A stretch of 62,312 bases of DNA, from positions 1 through 62,312 of the forward strand of contig JALNYY010000008.1 in assembly GCA_023229605.1 (NCBI GenBank). Reading direction: 5' to 3'. Each line of letters starts with the position of its first letter. Positions within the stretch are counted from its first letter, which is position 1. Source of the DNA: Methylobacter sp. GTDB lineage: Bacteria > Pseudomonadota > Gammaproteobacteria > Methylococcales > Methylomonadaceae. Below, in pieces: positions 1 to 8,928 of the stretch. Under the pieces are notes generated by a model. It ran no database searches, was not told the DNA's origin, and worked only from the letters and a program-made list of their open reading frames with translations. The translations under genes were made by a program, and so were the position numbers.

Positions 1-2
1 AA

Positions 3-1940
3 CGCATCGTCGACCCGACCGACGACTCGGTGATTGGCGTTTTGTGCCTGTCGTTCCGTTTTGATAACGAGATGGAAGGCATCTTCCGCAGCCTGCAAAA
101 AAAAGGCGACAAAGCCGTGATGCTGCTGCTGAATGCCGATTCCGTGGTCATCGCCACCAGCGACTACGACCATGTGCCGATTGGCCGCGTCATCGAAGCC
201 GTTCCTGAAGGCCATCACTACGGTGTAACCGACTTTGCCGGACGCGAATACCTGTCGGTAACGCACAGAGGACGACCCTACCAAAGCTATTCCGGGCAGG
301 AATGGTACGGCCATGCGATGATCACATTGCACTCGGCCTTCGCTCCTTCCGCGTCCGACAAGGAGCTTAATGCCGAAATTCTCCGCCATGGCGACTCGCT
401 GTCGCCCGAGCTGTCCAGCATCGTTGCGACCGCCGCCCAGGACATCAACATGTTCCTGCACCGCGTCATATGGAACGGTCAGGTCATGGCGACCAACCAG
501 CACGGCAACCTTTTATCGCTGAAGGCGATTCTAAGACAGCTGCGTTCGATGGGCGCCCGCACGGCCCAGGCGCTTGCCGACTCCAGCAGCAAACTGCATA
601 CCACGATGATTGCGTCCGAGCTGCGCAATGCCGAGTCCATCGCCAGGCTGATGATCGATATTATGGACCGCAACCTGTACGAGCGCAGCAATGACTGCCG
701 GTGGTGGGCGCTGACTTCGGAAATCCGGCGCATCTTGTCCGAAGGCCGCCTGAGCCCGGAAGACAAAGCGAAAATCACCGATATTCTGGTCTACATCAAC
801 AAGCTTTACACAGTCTACACGCGCCTTTTCATCTACGACATCAAAGGCACTATCGTGGCCGAGTCCAATCTGCATAACGACCCGATGGACGCCCTGGGCA
901 GACAGGTGACCGCCTCCTACGCGCAGGACACTTTTTCGTTGCGCTCGCCTCAGGAATACCGGGTATCGCCCTTTGAAGAATCCTGGCTTTATGAAGGCAA
1001 TCCAACCTATGTCTACAATGCCGCCATCCGTCATATCGACGACATGAACAAAATAGTCGGCGGTATCGGCATCGTTTTCGACTCCACGCCCGAATTCAAG
1101 CACATGCTTGAGGATTGCCTGCCCGACAAACCCGGCTCTTTCGGTTTGTTTGTGGAGCGCCCCAGCGGCCGGATTATCGCTTCGACCGAAGGTTCCAATT
1201 ACACCAATGGCGAGGTTCTTTGGATAGACCCTGAGTTTTTTGAGCTGCAAGAAGGCACGGGCAAATCCAAGATCGTGTTTTACAACAAAAAATACTATGC
1301 CGTCGGCTGTTACTCGTCGCGCGGATACCGCGAGTTTAAAACCACAGGGGACTACCATAATGATGTAGCCGCCTTCGTGTTTATACCAATCGGCGAAAAA
1401 AGCGAAGCCACGGCTGCCGAACAACGCGTGGCCATCACTTACCCGCAGGAGCCGGTAACCGGCGAAGTTACCGATCTGGCGACGTTTTACATCGGCCCGG
1501 AGATCTACGCATTTCTTGCCTCCGAGGTGCTGGAAGCCGTGGACGTTACGATGATCAACGCCCTGCCCGGCGTAAAATCCTATATTGTCGGCAGCGTCAT
1601 GTATTGCGATAACAGCCCCGACGGCATCAACGAAAAAATCCCGGTTATCGTCATTGACGGCAGGATTCTGACTAATACGCCGGTTGATTCCGATCAAGCG
1701 GAAAAGACTAACGGCGCAATCATCATTGTCCGAACCCAGGTAGGCCCTATCGGTCTATTGGTTGACGGGCTCGATGCCGTTCCCAGTTTTGAGAAATCGC
1801 AAGTTCAACCGGTTAACGAATTACTGCGCGGCGACGGCGGCTATGTAAAATCATTGGTCAACATCCCCGAAAGCAACACGACCGGAAAAATGCTTATCGT
1901 ATTGAATCAAGACCTGATTCTTTCCTCGGTTCGCAAGTAA
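3..1940 (+). CDS. Cache-CheW chemotaxis protein, 5' end outside window
   Basis: The frame is open from the first bases of the window (codons from base 3 read RIVDPTDDSV), so the gene starts upstream and the GTG at 30 is internal. At least 640 residues are visible. The first ~110 residues and residues ~270-430 look like Cache-type sensory folds, including a stretch reading FLFVERPSGRIIAST-like. The last ~150 residues match a CheW domain (FYIGPEIYAFLASEVLEAV, then a QVGPIGLLVDGL segment). I see no methyl-accepting signalling helices, so this is probably a soluble ligand-sensing coupling protein that feeds a CheA array. That role is inferred. No chemotaxis gene lies downstream, so any partners would be upstream of the window. 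Confidence 0.8.
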   Translation, partial: RIVDPTDDSVIGVLCLSFRFDNEMEGIFRSLQKKGDKAVMLLLNADSVVIATSDYDHVPIGRVIEAVPEGHHYGVTDFAGREYLSVTHRGRPYQSYSGQEWYGHAMITLHSAFAPSASDKELNAEILRHGDSLSPELSSIVATAAQDINMFLHRVIWNGQVMATNQHGNLLSLKAILRQLRSMGARTAQALADSSSKLHTTMIASELRNAESIARLMIDIMDRNLYERSNDCRWWALTSEIRRILSEGRLSPEDKAKITDILVYINKLYTVYTRLFIYDIKGTIVAESNLHNDPMDALGRQVTASYAQDTFSLRSPQEYRVSPFEESWLYEGNPTYVYNAAIRHIDDMNKIVGGIGIVFDSTPEFKHMLEDCLPDKPGSFGLFVERPSGRIIASTEGSNYTNGEVLWIDPEFFELQEGTGKSKIVFYNKKYYAVGCYSSRGYREFKTTGDYHNDVAAFVFIPIGEKSEATAAEQRVAITYPQEPVTGEVTDLATFYIGPEIYAFLASEVLEAVDVTMINALPGVKSYIVGSVMYCDNSPDGINEKIPVIVIDGRILTNTPVDSDQAEKTNGAIIIVRTQVGPIGLLVDGLDAVPSFEKSQVQPVNELLRGDGGYVKSLVNIPESNTTGKMLIVLNQDLILSSVRK

Positions 1941-1969
1941 TAATTGCATCTGCCCGCGATTGGGTGGGC

Positions 1970-2020
1970 GTGTGAAAGCCGTTCGTGCCAAGCCTGTCGA
2001 AGCATGAACGGCTTTCGCAC
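1970..2020. repeat. REP-like palindrome downstream of the CheW gene
   Basis: An 18-bp inverted repeat with two mismatches (GTGTGAAAGCCGTTCGTG against CATGAACGGCTTTCGCAC) surrounds a 15-nt loop containing CCTGTCGAAG. A related copy lies at 58769-58860, so this is a dispersed intergenic palindrome family. It starts 30 bp after the stop codon and could also act as a transcript end for the CheW gene, although no T-run follows it. Confidence 0.65.
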
Positions 2021-2156
2021 GTTCCAACTTCATTTTTTAGTTGATTCGGCCTGGAGCGTACTTTAAAAGATGCAATGTCAGAGCTGTTACATCAACCGTT
2101 CAAGAAGTTTGGTTGAAAATCTCAACTCAGATTGAAGCTGGAATTAATCATTATTT

Positions 2157-2365
2157 ACTGATGTTACGCAGTTGATCGAATTTACACTGAATTTAAGGAG
2201 TCGCTAACGCGACAGTTATTTGAATCGGGTTCTCGCACCCGAGAGCGAGTTACTTTCTTTTGCGTCAGTAACCAAAGAAAAGGCGACCCGGTTGCCGCTT
2301 CTCACCTGCGCTCCTCCCTTTCGGCGGGGCAAACGGGAGAAATACCGTCTGTACGTAACATCAGT
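2157..2365. mobile_element. MITE-like element with 14-bp terminal inverted repeats
   Basis: ACTGATGTTACGCA at 2157-2170 and TACGTAACATCAGT at 2352-2365 are inverted copies with one mismatch, bounding a 209-bp segment with no convincing gene. The inside is GC-rich and includes a palindrome-like GAGAGCGAGTTACTTTCTTTTG stretch of the kind seen in dispersed bacterial repeats. A lone copy of the same end (AACTGATGTTACGCA) lies at 5286-5300. Non-autonomous transposable element is the most economical reading. No target-site duplication was identified. Confidence 0.5.
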
Positions 2366-2387
2366 TGCATAATTGAGCCGTTTATCC

Positions 2388-3071
2388 TCACCGCTCCGAT
2401 TCTTTCTTAGCAACCTTGTCCCGCAAATAAACCGGCATGGCCTGTTCGACGGCAACGGCCTGCCCCAACTCGAAACCCCGCGCGCCTAACCGGGCTATCG
2501 CACCGGCTCTGGGCAGCAGTTCGGTTTGATAGCGACTGACGCGCCATGACAAGCGGGCCGTCAATTCCTGGCTGTAAACGCCCCAGCCTGAACCGATGCC
2601 TACGCCGGTCAGATCGGGGAACTCAACCGCATCGGCCGGAGTCACCGCTTCGTCGCCGATCAGTTCGGCATAGCCCTGTGCATCGCGCCGGTAAACGCCC
2701 CAGAATATCTCATCCATCCGTGCGTCCATCGCGACAAAAGCGGCGTTATCATCATTGTGATCGAAAAAATCCTGGGCGATAGCCGCCAGCGTGGACACGG
2801 GCACGACCGGCAAATCGGCGCCCAACGCGATACCCTGGATTACGCCGGTGGCGATACGCACGCCGGTGAACGAACCGGGGCCGCGACTGAACGCCAATGC
2901 ATCCAGCTGTTGCGGCTTTAAACCCGCATCCGCCATTAATGAGTCGATCATCGGCAGGATCAGCTTGGTGTGTTCCTTGGGCGCAAGCTCAAAGCGTTCC
3001 GCCACCTCGCCGTCGATAAACAGCGCTGCCGAGCAGGCTTCGGTCGATGTTTCCACTGCCAATAATTTCAT
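2388..3071 (-). CDS. tsaB: tRNA threonylcarbamoyladenosine biosynthesis protein TsaB
   Basis: The 227-residue protein is of normal TsaB length and begins MKLLAVETSTEACSAAL, the ASKHA-fold start of the family. GPGSFTGVR at about residues 64-72 is the TsaB signature, and PKEHTKLILP at ~31-40 corresponds to the region that contacts TsaD. TsaB is a catalytically inactive TsaD paralogue. With TsaD and TsaE it transfers threonylcarbamoyl-AMP to A37 of ANN-decoding tRNAs in the cytoplasm. The gene stands alone between two repeat elements, with yoaA upstream on the same strand about 220 bp away. Confidence 0.95.
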   Translation of the reverse strand: MKLLAVETSTEACSAALFIDGEVAERFELAPKEHTKLILPMIDSLMADAGLKPQQLDALAFSRGPGSFTGVRIATGVIQGIALGADLPVVPVSTLAAIAQDFFDHNDDNAAFVAMDARMDEIFWGVYRRDAQGYAELIGDEAVTPADAVEFPDLTGVGIGSGWGVYSQELTARLSWRVSRYQTELLPRAGAIARLGARGFELGQAVAVEQAMPVYLRDKVAKKESER

Positions 3072-3118
3072 TATTCGATCTCTTCTTGGTAATTTCTCAG
3101 CTAATGCTAAGTTTATAT

Positions 3119-3295
3119 ATAGAACACGGATGGCGCTGATTAGACGGATTTAAACGGATTTGGCTTTTAAAACCTCCTCACCCGCCCCCCTACAGCAGGA
3201 ACAAAGGCACCGAGTTTTGATGTGCGATGGGTATATACCCGTAATATCTTTTTTATCCGCGTTTATCAGCCCAATCCGTGTTGTCCGTGTTCTAT
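3119..3295. repeat. Dispersed repeat with 12-bp inverted ends, running into the yoaA stop
   Basis: ATAGAACACGGA at 3119-3130 and TCCGTGTTCTAT at 3284-3295 are perfect inverted copies around a 177-bp segment. The repeat content (GCTGATTAGACGGATTT on the left, GTTTATCAGCCCAATCCG on the right) is partly complementary beyond the ends. No gene is seen inside. The right end covers the stop codon of the helicase gene, whose reading frame ends at 3292. Confidence 0.5.
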
Positions 3296-5229
3296 TTCTC
3301 TAACGATTCTTCCTGAAAAAAAGCCCGCACTTCTTCTATATCGCGGGTGCGCTTCATCGCCGGCACGCTGTCTAAAAATATCTGCCCGTATGATTTCTTT
3401 AACAATCTGGGATCGCAGACCATCAATACACCTCTATCCGTCACGTCGCGGATCAAACGGCCTATGCCCTGCCTTAACGCAATCACGGCGGTGGGCAGCT
3501 GGTATTCGAAAAACGAGTTGCGCCCCTGTTTGACCATCGCGTCCAGCCGCGCTTTCAATACCGGATCGCCGGGCGATGCGAACGGCAGTTTGTCGATAAT
3601 GACGCAGGATAAGGCCTCGCCCCGGACATCCACGCCTTCCCAAAAACTCGAGGTGCCCAGCAGCACCGCGTTGCCGGCTTCCTTAAACTGCTCCAGCAAC
3701 AAGGCTTTCGGGCGGCTGCCCTGAATCAGCAACGGATAGTCGATTTTTTTCTCCAATAATTCGGCCGCCTGTTTCAGCGCGCGGTGGCTGGTAAACAGGA
3801 AAAACGCCCTGCCCTTGCTGGCCTCCAACACCGGCACCGCGAACTCGATGATCCGCGGGATGAATTCGGGATCATTGGGCTGCGGCAAGCCTTTCGGGTG
3901 ATAAAACAGCGATTGGTGGGCGTAATCGAAAGGACTGCCCCAACTTGCGCTGGCCGCATTGCTCAGCCCCAGGTTATTGGCGAAATGATCGAACCTGTTC
4001 GCCACGCTTAAGGTCGCCGAAGTGAAAATCCATGCAGCCTGATGCTGCTGCATGAAGGAACGGAATTCCGCCGCAATATCCAGCGGCGTCCGGCTCAAGG
4101 TAAAGGTGTTTTTATAAGTTTCATACCAGCGTATCCATTTGCCGCTGTTGTCTTCCAGGATAATTTTTAGCTGCTGCACCAAGTCGTCGGCGCGCTTGAA
4201 ACACGAGTCCAGGCCCTTGGATTTGACCGACGCCAGCTCCAGCTGATCGGACAGGCGCTGCAACTGATCTTTAACCGCCGTCAATGCGCCGGCTATTTTC
4301 GGATTATTCTCGATGTCCTGCCAGTCGCCCCGTTTAAGCTCGATGCCGAACGCCAACCTCAAGTCCTTAACTTCATGTTCCATGTCTTCGCAGGCGGTGC
4401 GCAACGCCGGCATGTCGGTCGCGTCCTTGAAATATTCCATCAACGCGTCTTTGGCCAGATCGTTCAGCTGCTTGGCGCTGACGGTAATGCCCAGAAACTT
4501 GGATGCGGTATCGGCCAGCTGGTGCGCCTCGTCGATGATGACCACTTCGGCATCGGGCAACAACTCGCCGAAACCGCTGTCGCGTATCGACCAGTCCGCG
4601 CACAGCAAATGATGATTGACCACCAGGATTTCGCTTTCCTGGGCTTTTTTCCTGGCCTTGACCAGGAAGCAGTCGGCGTAATCAGGGCAATCCTGGCCCA
4701 GGCAATTATCCAGCGATGAAGTCGCCTGATACCAGACCGGGTCGGCCTCGGCCACCTCTGACATTTCTGAGGTATCGCCGGTTTTGGTGCGTTTCGACCA
4801 GGAGCTTATTTTTGCCAAAGCGGCGGCATCTTCCTTGCTGAAACCCAGCGTCGAAGTCAGTGCATTTTTCAACCGGTAGGTGCATAAATAGTTGCTGCGG
4901 CCTTTTAACAGCGCTGCGATAAACGGTGTTTTGATCGCCTTGCGGATCACCGGCAAATCCTTGTTGAACAGCTGATCCTGAAGGTTTTTGGTGCCGGTCG
5001 AAATAATGACTTTCTTACCGGATAAAATCGCGGGCACTAAATAGGCGAAAGTTTTGCCGGTTCCGGTTCCGGCTTCGGCGATTAAATGCTGGTTTGCGTC
5101 AATCGCATGGGCAATCGCCTCGGCCATTTCGACTTGGGCCGCCCGCGGCTGATAGCCTGGGATGACTTCGGCCAAGCCGCCGTCACTGCTGAAAAAATGT
5201 TTCGTATCTGTCAATTGAGTCTCTTGCAC
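3292..5229 (-). CDS. yoaA: DinG/YoaA-type ATP-dependent DNA helicase (XPD-like)
   Basis: The 645-residue protein is a superfamily 2 XPD-like helicase. Visible motifs are Walker A EAGTGTGKT at residues ~52-60, the DEAH box (VVIIDEAHQLADTA) near 235, and a cysteine cluster (NYLCTYRL, then NCLGQDCPDYADC) expected to hold a 4Fe-4S cluster. Near the C terminus are helicase motifs V and VI (SSFWEGVDVRGE, RQGIGRLIR). The length and lack of an exonuclease domain match YoaA rather than long DinG proteins. It probably unwinds damaged or forked DNA 5' to 3' in the cytoplasm. The stop codon lies in the end of a dispersed repeat, so the C terminus may have been reshaped by it. Confidence 0.92.
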   Translation of the reverse strand: MQETQLTDTKHFFSSDGGLAEVIPGYQPRAAQVEMAEAIAHAIDANQHLIAEAGTGTGKTFAYLVPAILSGKKVIISTGTKNLQDQLFNKDLPVIRKAIKTPFIAALLKGRSNYLCTYRLKNALTSTLGFSKEDAAALAKISSWSKRTKTGDTSEMSEVAEADPVWYQATSSLDNCLGQDCPDYADCFLVKARKKAQESEILVVNHHLLCADWSIRDSGFGELLPDAEVVIIDEAHQLADTASKFLGITVSAKQLNDLAKDALMEYFKDATDMPALRTACEDMEHEVKDLRLAFGIELKRGDWQDIENNPKIAGALTAVKDQLQRLSDQLELASVKSKGLDSCFKRADDLVQQLKIILEDNSGKWIRWYETYKNTFTLSRTPLDIAAEFRSFMQQHQAAWIFTSATLSVANRFDHFANNLGLSNAASASWGSPFDYAHQSLFYHPKGLPQPNDPEFIPRIIEFAVPVLEASKGRAFFLFTSHRALKQAAELLEKKIDYPLLIQGSRPKALLLEQFKEAGNAVLLGTSSFWEGVDVRGEALSCVIIDKLPFASPGDPVLKARLDAMVKQGRNSFFEYQLPTAVIALRQGIGRLIRDVTDRGVLMVCDPRLLKKSYGQIFLDSVPAMKRTRDIEEVRAFFQEESLEK

Positions 5230-5483
5230 TGTGTTTATTGGCTATTTTAAATTTAAATAGCAAGTGCGGTTCATTTTTTTACAATAACTGATGTTACGCA
5301 CAGATAGTTTTTGTCTTGTTTGTCGCGCTGCATGGATGGAGTGCGTAGAAAGCACTCAAATAGCGTCCAATTTACAACGCCATTGACTAATTATTGCTTG
5401 TGTAGTCTCATCACACTACGGAGGGCGTGATACAAAATCGCATGCCCCAATACTAAAATAATAATTAAACCGAGGAAGGCCAA

Positions 5484-7109
5484 ATGAAAACGACGACGAA
5501 TTGCAATCGCAGAAAATTTTTAAAATATGCCGCAATCGGTATCGCCGGAGCGGTCGCTTACCCGGGCTGGACGCAGGCGGCCGGCAAATTTACCAGGGTC
5601 AACGCACCGTCTGACGATTTTCTTCCCGACGTTGAAATTGAACTGACCATGAACACGGCCGATGTAGCCATTTTAAATGGCGAAAAAACCCGCGTATGGA
5701 AAGTCACCGGCAAGGTCATCACAGGCCCTGCAAACATTCTTGATAATAATGAAGGCACCTATCTGGCTCCTACCCTGCGCTTTAAAAAAGGCCAGAAAGT
5801 CAGGATGATTCTTAATAATGATTTGCCGGCGCAATCGATTCTACACTGGCACGGCCTGCATGTACCCGCCAACATGGACGGCAACCCCATGTATGCGATC
5901 AATCGCGGCGAAACCTATATTTACGAATTCGAGATCCTCAACCGGGCGGGCACCTACTTTTATCACGCCCATACCCACGGCGTAACGGCCCGGCAGGTCT
6001 ATTCCGGCTTGGCGGGCCTGTTAATCGTCAGCGATGACCAGGAACACGCGCTGCATTTGCCGAGCGGCGACCACGACGTGCCGCTGGTGATCCAGGACCG
6101 CAGTTTTGACGGCCAAAACCAGCTGGTTTATTCGGCTAACATGATGCAACGCATGCAGGGCTTTTTAGGCGACCGGATCCTGGTCAACGGCCGGCCTGAT
6201 TTCGTGTTGCCGGTGGCGACCCGCGCCTATCGGCTCCGGCTGGTCAACGGCTCTAATTCCCGTATCTACAAACTCGCCTGGGATGACGGCACGCCTATGA
6301 CCGTGATTGGCGTTGACGGCGGTTTGCTGGAAAAGCCCGAACAACAGCCTTATGTGATGATGGCGCCGGGACAGAGGCGCGAGTTATGGGTGGACTTCAG
6401 CAAACTGGAAATAGGCGCCGAGCTGACCTTGCGCAGCCTCCAGTTTGACATCGACATGCACGGCGGCATGATGGGCAGGCGCGGCGGCATGATGGGCCAC
6501 GGAATGATGGGGCACGGGCGCGGCATGATGGGCGGCATGATGTCGGTCAGTACCCTGCCTTTAGGATCGGACTACCCGATCTTAAAAATCCGGGTCGCCA
6601 AAAAGGAGCAAGGCGACAATCCTTTGCCGAAGGCTTTAACCCCGATCACTGCACTACAGGCCAAGAATGCTGCAAATGCAGGCAATCCGAAAACCATCGC
6701 CTTGTCCATGCAGCACATGTCGGCGCTGCTTAACGGCCGCTCTTATAAAATGGACGACATTCAGCCGGATGAAATTATCCCGGTCAACAGCCTGCAATTA
6801 ATCGAGTTCGATAACGGTTTCGATGGCGGCATGCACGGCATGATGATGGATATGCCGCATCCGATGCATTTGCATGGCGAACAGTTTCAGATCGTCAAGC
6901 GGGAAGTGAGTCCTCATGTTACCGATAACTACGCCAGCGTCTCATCAGGATTGATCGATAGCGGCTGGCAGGATACGGTTCTGGTGATGCCGGGCGAGAA
7001 GGTCACGATATTAAAACCGTTTAACGATTTTAAAGGCCTGTTCATGTACCACTGCCATAACCTGGAACACGAGGACATGGGCATGATGCGGGATTTTCTT
7101 ATCAAATAA
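5484..7109 (+). CDS. Tat-exported multicopper oxidase (CueO/SufI-like)
   Basis: The 541-residue protein starts with a twin-arginine signal (NRRKFLK at 8-14, then a hydrophobic stretch). All four copper-binding segments are present: LHWHGLH near 120, FYHAHTHG near 159, HPMHLHGEQF near 458 and MYHCHNLEHEDMGMM near 520. The Cys with the downstream Met gives the type-1 site. A Met/His/Gly-rich loop at ~326-352, formed of GGMMG and GHGMMG units, resembles the copper-binding insert of CueO. The likely role is periplasmic oxidation of Cu(I) for copper tolerance, important in methanotrophs that take up much copper (inference). It is a single-gene unit with a good GAGGAAGG ribosome site just before the ATG. 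Confidence 0.88.
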   Translation: MKTTTNCNRRKFLKYAAIGIAGAVAYPGWTQAAGKFTRVNAPSDDFLPDVEIELTMNTADVAILNGEKTRVWKVTGKVITGPANILDNNEGTYLAPTLRFKKGQKVRMILNNDLPAQSILHWHGLHVPANMDGNPMYAINRGETYIYEFEILNRAGTYFYHAHTHGVTARQVYSGLAGLLIVSDDQEHALHLPSGDHDVPLVIQDRSFDGQNQLVYSANMMQRMQGFLGDRILVNGRPDFVLPVATRAYRLRLVNGSNSRIYKLAWDDGTPMTVIGVDGGLLEKPEQQPYVMMAPGQRRELWVDFSKLEIGAELTLRSLQFDIDMHGGMMGRRGGMMGHGMMGHGRGMMGGMMSVSTLPLGSDYPILKIRVAKKEQGDNPLPKALTPITALQAKNAANAGNPKTIALSMQHMSALLNGRSYKMDDIQPDEIIPVNSLQLIEFDNGFDGGMHGMMMDMPHPMHLHGEQFQIVKREVSPHVTDNYASVSSGLIDSGWQDTVLVMPGEKVTILKPFNDFKGLFMYHCHNLEHEDMGMMRDFLIK

Positions 7110-7138
7110 AGTCAAATGCGCTATGGATGGCGCGTTTC

Positions 7139-8689
7139 CTACGCAGTGACCAGCGAACGCAGCTGGGCGTCTTCAACCAGGATGTGTTTCACCAGCCAAT
7201 CGCGCAAATAGGATAATACATCAAATTGCGCGACCAGCGGATTGGCGTGCAGCTCTTCGTAAAACTCGCAAATTTTCGCCTCGAACGCATGATGCTGATG
7301 CTCCTGGCGATTAAGGCCCTCATAGCCGTAATGCGTCATCATCAATTCCTCGGCGCGAAAATGCACTTTGGCATAAGCATCCAGTGCCTTGACCAGGCGC
7401 GCCACTTCGCGGGCTCCCAGCTTATTGCTGACCACCTCGTACAAATCGTTGATCAGGTCGAACAGGTAGCGATGATGTTCGTCGATGACATCAATACCGA
7501 CACTGAGGCTTTCATCCCATGGCGCCCACTCGTTTTCTCTCGGTTCGACCGGAGGAAGCATCAATACGTGTTTGGGATCGATGATGTCATCGCGATACAG
7601 CTCGCGTACCCGTAAAATTTCCGGCATGGCTGTCTTAAAAGCCTCCACGATTGCAGGATCAAAATACGTTCCGGATTCGGAAATAATCCAGGCAGCCGCA
7701 TCCTCCACGGCCCACGCTTTTTTATACGGCCGTTTCGAGGTCAATGCATCGAATACATCGGCCACCGAACAAATCCGGGCCAAAATCGGAATTTGTTCGC
7801 CCCCTAGGCCTTGCGGATATCCCGTTCCATCCCAGCGCTCGTGGTGTGAACCGGCAATATCCCGCGCAGCGGCGATCAATGCGTCATTACCCGTTAGGAT
7901 GGAGACGCCGATATTAGTGTGCGTTTTCATGATTTCAAATTCATCTGGAGTCAGCTTGCCGGGTTTTAGCAACACTGCGTCCGCAATGCCGATTTTCCCT
8001 ACATCGTGCATCGGCGCCGCAACATAAAGCAATTCCCGCTGATCTGCCGGCAGCCCCATCGCTTTCGCAATAGCTTGGGCAAAATTGGTCATGCGCATGA
8101 TGTGCCAGCCCGTCTCGCTGTCGCGGTATTCCGACGCCACCCCCAAGTTGCGAATTGCATCCGCACGCGCTTCCTCCAGTTCCAGCTCCCGAATACGGAG
8201 TGTTTCATTGGTAAGGGCGCGATGAATCAAACTGGAGAGGACGTACGCCAATTCATTCATGAAGTCGAGATGGGGTGGAGACGACTGATAATCGAGCGGA
8301 ACAAACATCGTGGTGTAACCGATTCCCTGGCCATCAATACAAAGCGGCAACAGAAATAGTCGCTGTTGCAACGCCTGTTCATCACCATCGCCGGGGTGGA
8401 GCGAAACCGTTTCAACCAGGCAGCCCGGCGCAATAACGGCAGATGCAAACACCCCGAAATCCCAGTGCAGCTGCGATTTCCATAAGGGCTCCATGCCGAA
8501 TTGCGCGACTTGAAAATAACGGCCCCGCGGATTAAGCAGCACCATCGCAGCTCGCGGCTCCAATGGCAAATCGTGATAGTCGCGCAATATTTCGAGCAAA
8601 CGCTCAAGCAACGCATCCAAATCCGATGTGCTGCTGACGGTTAACTCAAACACTCGTTTCCTGATGGACTGCAATGCATCTTCATTCAT
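7139..8689 (-). CDS. HD-GYP phosphodiesterase with C-terminal hemerythrin domain
   Basis: The ATG at 8689 (MNEDALQS) is preferred over 8704 because an AGGA site sits 7 nt before it; this gives 516 residues. The N-terminal ~170 residues resemble a GAF-like sensor. A HD-GYP domain follows, with HDVGKIGI at ~229 and HHERWDGTGYP near 285, the signature of cyclic-di-GMP hydrolases. From about residue 385 a bacteriohemerythrin domain is seen (IDEHHRYLFDLIN, HFRAEELM, HILVED). In my hand alignment the first His of the helix-C HxxxH pair is Gln (YEGLNRQEHQHH). The protein probably couples oxygen or redox sensing to c-di-GMP breakdown in the cytoplasm; the link is inferred from the fusion. Confidence 0.88.
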   Translation of the reverse strand: MNEDALQSIRKRVFELTVSSTSDLDALLERLLEILRDYHDLPLEPRAAMVLLNPRGRYFQVAQFGMEPLWKSQLHWDFGVFASAVIAPGCLVETVSLHPGDGDEQALQQRLFLLPLCIDGQGIGYTTMFVPLDYQSSPPHLDFMNELAYVLSSLIHRALTNETLRIRELELEEARADAIRNLGVASEYRDSETGWHIMRMTNFAQAIAKAMGLPADQRELLYVAAPMHDVGKIGIADAVLLKPGKLTPDEFEIMKTHTNIGVSILTGNDALIAAARDIAGSHHERWDGTGYPQGLGGEQIPILARICSVADVFDALTSKRPYKKAWAVEDAAAWIISESGTYFDPAIVEAFKTAMPEILRVRELYRDDIIDPKHVLMLPPVEPRENEWAPWDESLSVGIDVIDEHHRYLFDLINDLYEVVSNKLGAREVARLVKALDAYAKVHFRAEELMMTHYGYEGLNRQEHQHHAFEAKICEFYEELHANPLVAQFDVLSYLRDWLVKHILVEDAQLRSLVTA

Positions 8690-8928
8690 AATAAGTCCTG
8701 CCAATGATAAAAGAGGGGTCGTAAAATGATGACATGGACTCTATGTATTTGTGAGTCAATAAGTAATGCTGTGGCCTTAAAACTTATAATAATTTATTAT
8801 CGTAAACTTATTTTTTTTACAAACCAAGAAATATCTTCCCTTGCAATCGCCCCCCCTTTACTCAAAATGACAACCAGCATGTTGACGAGGATAATAGCAG
8901 CCACACCCTGAATATTTAACATCACAAC

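Noticed and set aside
531..1697. 388-codon open frame on the minus strand inside the CheW gene
   Set aside because: It is antisense to a gene with clear domains and has no ribosome site or family match; a shadow of codon bias.
5350..5483. Copper-responsive operator upstream of the multicopper oxidase
   Set aside because: GTAGT-N8-ACTAC is only a 5-bp inverted repeat and does not match a CueR or CopR site I can name.
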